From the NCBI GenBank assembly GCA_022360655.1, contig JAKSCK010000240.1, positions 62,001 through 126,000 of the forward strand: a stretch of 64,000 nt of DNA, given 5' to 3'. Positions 54,202-63,100 of the stretch are shown piece by piece (position 1 is the first letter of the stretch; the number at the start of each line of letters is the position of its first letter). The translations under genes were made by a program, and so were the position numbers. Under the pieces are notes generated by a model. The model did not search any database. It was not told the origin of the DNA and saw only the letters and a program-made list of their open reading frames with translations. The DNA comes from Spirochaetales bacterium. Lineage in GTDB: Bacteria > Spirochaetota > Spirochaetia > DSM-2461.

Positions 54202-54206
54202 AAGAG

Positions 54207-54269
54207 ACTCCATATGTAGGTGTTTTGAAGTTGCTTTGAAATCTAACACACCATATATGGGAGAAACAA
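54207..54269 (-). promoter_or_regulatory. nrdR promoter with two NrdR-box-like sites
   Basis: Minus strand: TTGTTT (54269-54264), 18 bases, TAGATT (54245-54240). The spacer itself is a NrdR-box-like site (CTCCCATATATGGTGT, 54263-54248). A second site (CACCTACATATGGAGT, 54222-54207) lies about 41 bp away, just beyond the start of transcription. Both keep the central CxATATxTG-type core. Confidence 0.7.
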
Positions 54270-54344
54270 GAGAGCAAGACAAATTCTTTGATTAAAAAAC
54301 ATGCGATCTTTTTATCGATTTCCTCTTAAGCCTCTCCAGGTTCT

Positions 54345-56501
54345 CTAGAGCTCAATTTGGGCGGAAACAATGCGGGAAGAATTTCCAGAAAGATGTGTTC
54401 CGAGTATGTGGGGACTTGCCTCGGGTTCATCATAATGGGCCTCGACATCCAAGTTGAGTTTTGCCTCAGTATTCACCGTGAGAGTGATGGTGAAGGGGAA
54501 GGGGGGATTTGCTCCTACAAGGAGTTTGGCTTCATTGCCAGCAGAATTCATGATGTATGGCTGACTGCACTGATGCATTGTGAAAGAATCGAGAGATTGA
54601 AGACGGAGTTCGATGGTGTGAGGGGGAGCGTCGCCATCAATGGAAACCTCAATCGTTCGTCGGCCTAAGAAGGCGTTGGATTGTTGGGATAGGTCTATAG
54701 GGCGAATGGAGAGTGGGGCTTGGACTTCTGCTTCTCGGCCAAGGTTTGATAAAGGTATGGCAACAGAATCAATTAAAAGTTTGGCCTCTCCTATGGGCGC
54801 AGAACTGCTGAGAACAAGGCGTCGAGTCTCTTGGTTCTGATCAATCTGATCGGCAATTTCTACGGATTGAGGATTTTGGTCACTAAAAGGGCTCAGGTTT
54901 AAAATCCAGGGAATCGTGATGAGACTGGCCAAGCTGAGAGCAAGAGTGGCTGCTGGTGTAAAGACGCTTCTTCTTGCGCGGTGATAGTGAATCCGCCAGT
55001 AGTTGAGGCTTGTTGCCGTGAGAATGGTTGGTGAAAGCAAGAGAGCCAATAGAAGATTGCCAGGGATTCGTTCAAGGAGCAGGAATTGAAGAATCTCAGG
55101 GTAGGGCTCCGTAACAATAATCCAAAGAGCCACGCCATAGGGAGCCACAGCCAGAATCATCAATGCGACTTTGAGGCGCTCTTTGCGCGTGGCAATAACC
55201 AACACCTGCATGATGAGAGCCCCAAGCGCATAGAGAGCCAAACTCACATCCAGTGCAAGGAAAATGAGGAGGGCGACAAAAGCGGTGAATACGGCAGTGT
55301 AGGAATAAAAGTGCGGGGAACGGGGCAGGGGAAGCCCTTGAGTGACAAGGATGAAATTGAGGGTCAGAGCGGCTGCCACTGTGAGTTTAAAGAAAATGAA
55401 GACTCCAGGGGCGTGAGTCCATAATGTTGGGAATTGGGTCCATAGCAAGGTTTCCTCAATGAGCAATGTGGAGATGAACAGAAAAAGGAACACAATGAAA
55501 TAGAGCAGGGGCCATGTCCACCAGTAGGAGGTGAGTCGACGCAAGTTGAGTTGGATGTCTCGGGACTGAAGAAGGATCAGGGACATCATGATGCCCATAA
55601 TGACTATAAATGCGGTGATGTATATGAGCTCAGGAATATAGAGGGGAGCTTGGTTTGGGAAGGGACGAAGAAGAACAAATCCTCCTGTGGGCGAGCCCTC
55701 TTGAGAGCCTGCTGTTTGCTCAACACGAAGGAGAGCATCCACGATTCGTTTGAGATCACGAGGCCGCCCGGCTGGAGGTGATGTGGTTTCAACCCCGAGT
55801 TCGAGAGAGGGGATTTCTGATTGAATCCAAGCAGAGAAGGGGCCGGTGGAACCTTGAAGACCAAGTCGTGCAGCATGCAGATCCGTTGTTCGTAGATTGA
55901 AGGGCATGCCTTCCAGGCTTAAAGCATCAGAAAGGGATTTGATGAACCAAGAGGGGGCGATCTTTCCATCCCCCCCTGTGATGATCCGTGTTCGAGAAGG
56001 TGAGGATTCCATATTGAGATAAAGGGCAAAAGAGGACGTATTTTTCGGGAGTGATGACAGCAGTTGATGACTTCCATAGGGGTGATAGGGTGTTTCACCC
56101 CGTTCTCCACCGAGAAATGCAAGAAGTACGGAATGGTTTGGCGGCTGATTGGAGTAAATTTTGGCAAGCTCGAGCATGATGGCAATCCCGGCAGCCCCAT
56201 TATCAATAGGAGTAAGAAGAATAAATACTCCCTCGCTCTGTCCATCAATTCGGCAAATAATGCTTTCCGAGAAACTGTGCCCGGCCTCTGATTCAATTCT
56301 CTGACGTTCCGGGTTGAGATTGAGTCTTGTGAGCTCTTGACCAATCCAGTTGAGCGTGATCTGTTCTCCAACGGCTCCTTCGCGACGTTCCGGGATCCCC
56401 GATACAATTCGAAGGCTGTCTATGGGTTGGTTCTCCATGGCACAGAGTGGCAAAACTGTGAAAAAAACAAGAATGAAAGTCAGAATTTGGCGAGAGGACA
56501 T
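54345..56501 (-). CDS. Membrane protein with M28 peptidase-like domain
   Basis: 718 residues. A signal peptide (MSSRQILTFILVFFTVLPLC) leads an aminopeptidase-like domain (about 20-280) with PIDNGAAGIAIMLELAKIY and FLGGERGETPYHPYGSHQLL. At least eight hydrophobic helices follow (about 300-560), then a beta-rich C-terminal domain. The expected M28 His-x-Asp motif before the DNGAAG segment is missing, and the Glu-Glu pair reads GERG, so the zinc site may be incomplete. Function unknown. Confidence 0.75.
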   Translation of the reverse strand: MSSRQILTFILVFFTVLPLCAMENQPIDSLRIVSGIPERREGAVGEQITLNWIGQELTRLNLNPERQRIESEAGHSFSESIICRIDGQSEGVFILLTPIDNGAAGIAIMLELAKIYSNQPPNHSVLLAFLGGERGETPYHPYGSHQLLSSLPKNTSSFALYLNMESSPSRTRIITGGDGKIAPSWFIKSLSDALSLEGMPFNLRTTDLHAARLGLQGSTGPFSAWIQSEIPSLELGVETTSPPAGRPRDLKRIVDALLRVEQTAGSQEGSPTGGFVLLRPFPNQAPLYIPELIYITAFIVIMGIMMSLILLQSRDIQLNLRRLTSYWWTWPLLYFIVFLFLFISTLLIEETLLWTQFPTLWTHAPGVFIFFKLTVAAALTLNFILVTQGLPLPRSPHFYSYTAVFTAFVALLIFLALDVSLALYALGALIMQVLVIATRKERLKVALMILAVAPYGVALWIIVTEPYPEILQFLLLERIPGNLLLALLLSPTILTATSLNYWRIHYHRARRSVFTPAATLALSLASLITIPWILNLSPFSDQNPQSVEIADQIDQNQETRRLVLSSSAPIGEAKLLIDSVAIPLSNLGREAEVQAPLSIRPIDLSQQSNAFLGRRTIEVSIDGDAPPHTIELRLQSLDSFTMHQCSQPYIMNSAGNEAKLLVGANPPFPFTITLTVNTEAKLNLDVEAHYDEPEASPHILGTHLSGNSSRIVSAQIEL

Positions 56502-56577
56502 AGGACAAACTAGGTCGGGCGTCAGCTTATCGTCAAGAAGCTTCCTGATCACTGGGCACTTATGATACTCTAAGAGA

Positions 56578-57090
56578 ATGGATGTTCTGAAGCTGATTCG
56601 CGAACGAAGGACCGCTCGTTCCTTTACTGGTGAACCGATAGACCCTGAAGTTCTTGACCGCATCCTTGACGCAGGACGTATGGCTCCTTCTGCGAAAAAT
56701 CGTCAAGCTTGGCGTTTTGTTGCTGTACAGAAAAGTGAGCTGAAAGCGGCAATGGCAGATGCGTCCTATGGGGATAGGCGAGTTTTAGATGCTGGTTGTG
56801 TTGTGGCCATATGCACCACGAACATCCATTACACCATGCCAAATGGACAATCCAGCTATCCAATGGATCTTTCCTTTGCAACGGCGTTTATGATGATGCA
56901 AGCAGAATCTGAAGGATTATCCTCAGCCCTATTGGGGACTTATGATGAACGTAGCATCAAGGACATCCTTACAGTTCCCCATGCCATGCGAGTGGCTCTT
57001 CTTTTGGCCATTGGAGCAAAGGGAGAGGAAGAGCCCACTCGTTTAGAACGGCACCCGATGGATCGGGTGGTGAGTTTCGATCACTGGTAG
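56578..57090 (+). CDS. Nitroreductase-family protein
   Basis: 170 residues. IRERRTARSFTGEPIDPEVL and AGRMAPSAKNRQAWRF are FMN-binding motifs; LSSALLGTYDERSIKDIL lies in the C-terminal part. Substrate is unknown. It is independent of the nitroreductase at 21117, with which it shares the fold only. ATG 56578 is a good fit to the family start. Confidence 0.9.
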   Translation: MDVLKLIRERRTARSFTGEPIDPEVLDRILDAGRMAPSAKNRQAWRFVAVQKSELKAAMADASYGDRRVLDAGCVVAICTTNIHYTMPNGQSSYPMDLSFATAFMMMQAESEGLSSALLGTYDERSIKDILTVPHAMRVALLLAIGAKGEEEPTRLERHPMDRVVSFDHW

Positions 57091-57123
57091 GCGCCTCAAG
57101 GCCCCAGAGGAGCTTTCTCAGTC

Positions 57124-58287
57124 ATGCCTGCATTAAAAAAACCAAAGAAATCGGTCATTAGCCTTTCTCCCCATGTGATTCTGACGGATAGTGGTGTCAG
57201 CTTTTTCATGGAGAAAGGCTATAAGCTGAGCAAGCTTTCCATGGCCGATGGAACAGAACGCTATGGGGTATGTCTGGCTCAAGTGAATCCACCTTCATTC
57301 CAGCACATGCTTCGGATTGGATACATCTCCCGCCTCGAAGTTTCTCGGCCAGAATTCACCACGGTCCGTGGCGATTTGATGGATCTTTCAAAGCTCATTG
57401 TTTACGGATTTTTGTACAAGCAGTTTGATCAGCAGTTTTTTGATTCCATTATCGATTCAGGAATGATTAAAGAGTGGAACCGAAATAATCCGGGAAACAT
57501 CATTGATGAGCGCACAAAGTACAATGAAAGCTTCCTCCGAGAGGCCATCAAAAAGAATGATGGTCAAATCAAAACCCTTAAACGAGCCATACTCAATCCT
57601 TTGGTTTCTGAAATTGCACAGGATTCCCTTCTCAATGCAGATGAAAAAAATGCTCGCGTGTTCATGGCTGAACGGTTTCTTGAATACTCCCGCCCATTCA
57701 TTTGGTTTATTCTGATGCGATTCCAGTCCTATTCTGAGCATAAGTTGCTGATTGCCCATGCCCAGGATTTGCTCCGCTTGCACATTAATCGTTCAAAAAT
57801 CGCCGATTATCTCACATTGCTGCTGATGGAGCTTTCTTTGAGTGCTGAAACCCTCAATATGGTGGCCTTTGCAGAGCGAAAGTACGGAGAGGCCATGGAT
57901 GCATCTTCGCTCCTCTTTGATCCAGCAAAGCGAGAAGTTCTTTTAGAAGCCATGGAAGGGGCCGGAGCCGATTTCACAGTGGCCTGGCGAGTTGGAAATG
58001 CCAACACCCTGTCTTTAGGCTGGGAAAAGCGACTTGAATTGGTGATTTACAATCGGGAAGCGGGGTATTTGGATTTAAAAGAAAAGGTTGAGGCCAATAT
58101 GAAGGGGACTAAGATGGATTCCCTTGCCCAATTCTATGAACGAACAGATACAGGAAATGCGGAGATGGGGCTCCATTACCTCAGTTACCTCCAAGAGGCA
58201 TGTGATGAGGTGGGAATGCGTCTCACCTCTCGGGTTGGTGAAGTACGGAGTGGATTGCCAGCCATCACGCTCACCCTTCAATTTTGA
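57124..58287 (+). CDS. Conserved-looking hypothetical protein
   Basis: 387 residues, soluble, no recognised motif. The N-terminus is basic (PALKKPKKSVISLSPHVIL), the middle helical with KNDGQIKTLKRAILNPLVS, and the C-terminus has DEVGMRLTSRVGEVRSGLPA, which recalls the last strands of a histidine-kinase ATPase fold; I cannot support more. It follows the nitroreductase gene by 33 bases. Codon use and start look normal for this genome. Confidence 0.7.
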   Translation: MPALKKPKKSVISLSPHVILTDSGVSFFMEKGYKLSKLSMADGTERYGVCLAQVNPPSFQHMLRIGYISRLEVSRPEFTTVRGDLMDLSKLIVYGFLYKQFDQQFFDSIIDSGMIKEWNRNNPGNIIDERTKYNESFLREAIKKNDGQIKTLKRAILNPLVSEIAQDSLLNADEKNARVFMAERFLEYSRPFIWFILMRFQSYSEHKLLIAHAQDLLRLHINRSKIADYLTLLLMELSLSAETLNMVAFAERKYGEAMDASSLLFDPAKREVLLEAMEGAGADFTVAWRVGNANTLSLGWEKRLELVIYNREAGYLDLKEKVEANMKGTKMDSLAQFYERTDTGNAEMGLHYLSYLQEACDEVGMRLTSRVGEVRSGLPAITLTLQF

Positions 58288-58345
58288 TCTCAGGGTGATG
58301 CGTTTAAAGTGCACCTAGAAATTTTGGGGCACAGAGAATGGGGTG

Positions 58346-58843
58346 CTACACGCGATTGTTCTGGGAAATGAAAATTCCCCGTTCCTTGTCTTTTCTCACG
58401 GAATGCCATGGCAAAGCCCGTCCATTCATCACAACCCATGTTCCTTGTTCGAGAAGAGTGGATGCCGTGACGGCAGCCCCAAGATTAAACAAGGCATCGG
58501 AATCTCTGACGGAGTAGGGAACCATGGCTCCAGTGAGAATGATGCACTTGTCCAACTGAGCCTGCCCAATGATGCGTGCCGTCTCCTGCATGGTGTCCGT
58601 GCCGTGAATCACCACAATGCGCTGTTCAGAGCATTTCTGACAAGCTTGGAGAACGGCAAGACGTTCCTGTTCGCCCATATCCAAGCTGTCCACCAATGAA
58701 ACAATTTCAAAGGACGTTTCCTCCACAAGTCGAGCCGTTTGAAGAATCTCGGGAAGGTGGCTTTTTTCAAACCCAAGGGTGCCGCCAATTGGATCGTAGT
58801 GTTTGTCAAAGGTGCCGCCAGTGGCAATGATGTGTAGTCCCAT
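58346..58843 (-). CDS. Short asparaginase-like protein
   Basis: 165 residues containing only the N-terminal asparaginase/glutaminase domain. ATGGTFDK has the first catalytic Thr, and VVIHGTDTMQETA the second. ILTGAMVPY is intact. The C-terminal domain of normal asparaginases is absent, and no coding remnant follows. Short versions of this kind are known in bacteria, so it need not be a pseudogene. Confidence 0.85.
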   Translation of the reverse strand: MGLHIIATGGTFDKHYDPIGGTLGFEKSHLPEILQTARLVEETSFEIVSLVDSLDMGEQERLAVLQACQKCSEQRIVVIHGTDTMQETARIIGQAQLDKCIILTGAMVPYSVRDSDALFNLGAAVTASTLLEQGTWVVMNGRALPWHSVRKDKERGIFISQNNRV

Positions 58844-59017
58844 GCGGCGATATTAGCATTCGGTAATGATTTTGAGAACGGTGAGGGTTGAAGCGTCTTT
58901 AGCAATAGTGATCGCAACGCAAGATCACTCCTTAGAAGTTGTATTGGGGATCTTTTTGGGGACTCTCATAAATTGAAATTCAAGATGGGAGGGGCTGTAG
59001 AAATCTTTGGACTGAGG

Positions 59018-59605
59018 TTAAGGACTGTGAAATTCACAGTCAATCAGGTGGTCGTTGATGTAACCTGTGGCCTGCAAGTGGGCATAACAGATGGTTGGAC
59101 CAAAGAACTTGAATCCATGGGATTTCATTTCCTTGGAGATGACTGTGCTCAATGGTGTTAAGGCGGGAACCTCATTTTGTTCCTTGAAGTGATTCACAAG
59201 GGGTTTGCCATCAAAAAAGTTCAACAGCCATTGGGAAAAGCTTCCATATTTGTTCTGAATCGCTAAAAAAGCCTGGGCATTTCCAATCGACGCTTCAATC
59301 TTTCGTCGATTGCGGATGATCCCAGGATTGGCAAGAAGCCGTTGAATATCCTCTTCTTTCCACTGAGCCACCTTGGTGGCGTCAAAGTCCAAATAAGCGG
59401 TTCTATACGCCTCTCTCTTGCGGAGAATGGTGATCCAAGAAAGACCAGCTTGAGCGGATTCGAGAACAAGAAATTCAAATTGGCGTTGATCATCATTTGG
59501 GATGTATCGTCCCCATTCTTCATCATGATAGGCCACGTACAAAGGATCTGTTCCGCACCAAGGACATCTGTGAATGGAATTCTGATTTGTTGAAAGGTTA
59601 TGCAT
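59018..59605 (-). CDS. tag: DNA-3-methyladenine glycosylase I
   Basis: 195 residues. CPWCGTDPLYVAYHDEEWG with zinc-binding Cys and His, FEFLVLESAQAGLSW with the catalytic Glu region, and GFKFFGPTICYAHLQATGYI with the late zinc Cys/His are all present. It excises 3-methyladenine from alkylated DNA. Ends and length are normal. Confidence 0.95.
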   Translation of the reverse strand: MHNLSTNQNSIHRCPWCGTDPLYVAYHDEEWGRYIPNDDQRQFEFLVLESAQAGLSWITILRKREAYRTAYLDFDATKVAQWKEEDIQRLLANPGIIRNRRKIEASIGNAQAFLAIQNKYGSFSQWLLNFFDGKPLVNHFKEQNEVPALTPLSTVISKEMKSHGFKFFGPTICYAHLQATGYINDHLIDCEFHSP

Positions 59606-59684
59606 TCTTCCCCCAGGATGGAGGAGTATAGCATGGAAAGGAAAAGATTCCCTCCAGTGCAGGGCACCGGAGGGTGTTCAAGCA

Positions 59685-59882
59685 TTAAAGAGCCGCAATG
59701 ACTTCTTTGTATTTACCCGCTTTGACGGCAGCGTTGCACTGCTTGCAAAGAACGAGTTTTTTCTCGTCAACTTCCATTTCAAACAGCAACTTAATGCCAG
59801 ACCGCTTGCAAATTGGGCATTGGCCGCGGCCGGAACCGGGGGTCTCCTGCTTGAGGGTTCTGCCGCGATGAGCTTTGGACAT
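59685..59882 (-). CDS. Small zinc-ribbon protein
   Basis: 65 residues. Two Cys pairs (CPICKRSG and CKQCNAAV) form a zinc ribbon. A basic N-terminus (SKAHRGRTLK) could bind RNA. AGGAG lies eight bases before the ATG, and a strong promoter is upstream, so it may be abundant. A protein of this type and size is known in spirochaetes, without function. Confidence 0.8.
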   Translation of the reverse strand: MSKAHRGRTLKQETPGSGRGQCPICKRSGIKLLFEMEVDEKKLVLCKQCNAAVKAGKYKEVIAAL

Positions 59883-59979
59883 TTGGGATCTCCTCTCATT
59901 TGTTCCGGCGGCTGTGATCAGTGCGGATTAATGTCTTTCGACACAAAGCCGCGACCGTGCAGTCCGGACGTACCGGGAG

Positions 59980-60008
59980 AATATACCGGGAGTGCTTGAT
60001 TGGGTCAA
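59980..60008 (-). promoter_or_regulatory. Strong promoter of the zinc-ribbon gene
   Basis: Minus strand: TTGACC (60008-60003), 17 bases, TATATT (59985-59980). The leader to the ATG is about 90 bases, GC-rich. Confidence 0.7.
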
Positions 60009-60102
60009 GACATCTGGGCTTTTTCCTTGCTAGTGAAGGCTTTTCTTTTCAAAAAATCCAGATTCTTGACTGTACTGTATTGGAGGTTTGGGAAATAAAA
60101 AC

Positions 60103-60131
60103 GACCCCGGCCGGGAGGGCCGGGGTCGATC
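60103..60131 (-). terminator. GATCGACC hairpin, copy 7 (after nifJ)
   Basis: On the minus strand, GATCGACCCCGGCC, a five-base loop, GGCCGGGGTC, then GTTTTTA. It lies 40 bases after the nifJ stop and is a likely terminator. Confidence 0.85.
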
Positions 60132-60170
60132 TAAAGAGGGCATCCCCAAATGAGATTGGGGATGGAATGA

Positions 60171-63100
60171 TTACATCATTTCTCCCACGTTCTTGAAGAA
60201 GGTCATGCGCCGTTTGGCATCGGCTTCAGCCTCAGCAAAGAGCTGCTCAGCTTCGCCGGGATTGGTTTTCTGGAGGGCAGTGTAGCGCCGCTCGCCCCGG
60301 ATGAAGTCCTGGAAGCTTGCTGTGGGATCTTTGGTTTCCCAAGAGAACTTCTTGCCTTCCTCATTTTCGGGGTTGTAGCGGAAGAGTGGCCAGTAGCCAG
60401 ACTCCACAGCCCGTTTTTGAGTCACCTGGCTCTGAGACATGTCAATGCCGTGGTTGATACAGGGAGCATAGGCAAAGATGATGGAAGGACCGGGATAGGC
60501 CTCAGCTTCCATCATGGCTTTCTGTGCCTGGGCCCGGTTGGCACCCAAGGAAATGGAAGCCACATAGACATAGCCATAGCTCATGCACATGAAGGGCAGG
60601 TTCTTCTTGGGCAGCTTCATACCACTGTTGGCAAACTTGGCCACGGCACCAATGGGAGTGGCCTTAGAAGCCTGACCACCGGTGTTGGAGTACACCTCGG
60701 TGTCCACCACAAGAATGTTCACGTTTTTGCCAAGGGCTACAACGTGATCCACACCACCGTAACCAATGTCATAAGCCCAACCATCACCACCGATGATCCA
60801 GACAGACTTGTCCACAAAGTAGTCCTGGAGTTCCACAATCTTGGCCAAAACCTCAGCGGCTTCACCATCGGCTGCCTTGAGTGCAGCGGGGAGAAGGGCC
60901 TGAACAGCCAGCTGATGATCCTTGGCTTCCTGATCGGTGGCCTCGAAGATTTCCAAGGATTTCTTCAGAGCCGTGGTGAGTTCAGGAGTGGTGCCCAGCT
61001 CAAGGATGCGCTCCACTTTGATTTTCAAGAGGTCGCGGTTATTGTCCACGGCCAAGCGCATTCCGTAACCGTACTCAGCGTTGTCTTCAAAGAGGCTGTT
61101 TCCCCAAGCGGGGCCGCGGCCTTCTTTGTTGGTGCAGTAGGGAACGGTGGGGAAGGTTCCGCCGTAGATGGAGGAACAGCCCGTGGCATTGGCAGCAATC
61201 ATGCGATCGCCAGCAATCTGACTCATCATCTTGACGTAGGGAGTCTCACCACAGCCTGCACAAGCTCCGGAGAACTCAAAGAGGGGCTGTTTGAACTGAA
61301 GACCCTTCACGCTGGTGATGGGGGCGCCATCCACAACATCCTCAGGGAGGGAGGTGAAGAAGGCTTCGTTGGCGTTCTCACCGGCTTCTCGTTCGGTTTC
61401 TGTGGGGCTCCACTCAAGAGCCTTGTTCTTTGCAGGACAGGTGACCAAACACACACCACAGCTCTGGCAGTCTTCAACGTAAACCTGGAGCTTGTAGCGC
61501 AGATCTTTGTCATTCTTTGTTTTGGACTTGAGGGTGGTGAAGGTTTCAGGAGCTCCGTCCAGGTCACCAGGGGCAATCTGCTTGGCGCGGATGGCGGCAT
61601 GGGGACAGGACTGAACACACTGGTTGCACTGGATGCAGTTCTCGCTGATCCACTTGGGAACGCGAGGAGCAACACCGCGCTTCTCAAGGCAGGTGGTTCC
61701 GATGGGCAGGGTGCCGTCGAAGGACATCTTGCTCACAGGAATGTCATCACCCTTGAGGTGCATGGTGGGTTTGATGATTTCATTGGCAAACTGGCCAGCT
61801 TCCTGAGAAATCAACTCAGGGGCCACAAAGGCATCCGCGGTTGCAGCAGCAGGGACAGCCACTTCAATGAGGCCTTCGCTGCTCTTGTCCACTGCGTTCC
61901 AGTTCATGTTGACAATGTCTTCACCCTTACGGCCATAGGCTTTCTTGATGGCATTCTTCATGAGCTGGATGGCTTCGGTTTCGGGCAGCACGCCGGAAAT
62001 CTTGAAGAAACAGGCCTGCATCACAGTGTTGATGCGGCTTCCCAATCCCACTTCGCTGGCAATCTTGAGGGCATCCACAACATAGAACTTGATTTTGCGT
62101 TCAATGATGAGTTTCTGCTCTTCCGCGGTGAGGGAGGCAAAGGCTTTATCTGCACTCACTTTGGTGTTCAGAAGGAATACACCGCCCTCTTTGAGGGGGC
62201 TGAGCATGTCATAGCGGCCAATGTAGGCGGGGTTGTGACAGGCCACAAAGTCTGCGCGGGTGATGAGCCAGGGCATGTTGACCGAACTTTTACCAAAGCG
62301 CAGATGGCTGGTGGTGATTCCGCCGGACTTCTTTGAGTCATACACAAAGTAGGCCTGGGCATTCATGTCGGTGTTGTCACCAATGATTTTGATGGAGTTC
62401 TTGTTGGCACCAACTGTACCATCGGAACCCAATCCCCAGAACATGCAGCTCACCACATCCTCAGGAACAACGTGGAGATTTTCACCCACAGGCAAGGACA
62501 GGTTGGTGACATCATCGTTGATACCAACGGTGAAGTTGTGGCTGCACTTCTCATCCATGTGCTTGAAGACAGAGAGAACATGGCTGGGTGTGAATTCTTT
62601 GGAGGACAGACCGTAGCGACCACCAATGACGGCAATGTCTTTGCCAGCCAGAGCAGCAGCCACATCCATGTAAAGAGGCTCGCCAATGGCACCAGGTTCT
62701 TTGGTGCGGTCAAGAACAGCCACTTTCTTACAGGTTTCAGGGAGAGCGCCCAAGAAATGTTCCACGCTGAAGGGGCGGTAGAGGCGGACTTTGATGGCAC
62801 CCACTTTTTCGCCGCGGTCGCACAGGGCTTTCACAGCATAATCAATGGTGTCGCAGCCGCTTCCCATGGCAATGATGACTTTTTCTGCATCGGGAGCACC
62901 CACGTAGTCAAAGAGGTGGTACTTGCGTCCCACAGCTTCGCCCACTTTGTCCATGTAGTCCTGAACAATACCAGGAACGGCATCGTAGTAGGAGTTTACG
63001 GTTTCTCGGCCCTGGAAGTACACATCGGGATTCTGAGCAGCCACTTTCACAATGGGTTGCTCGGGGCGCATGGCTCGGGCGCGGAAGCGCTCAATGTACT

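Noticed and set aside
58346-58843. Asparaginase as a truncated pseudogene
   Set aside because: The reading frame is intact with both catalytic motifs, there is no coding remnant downstream, and short forms are known.
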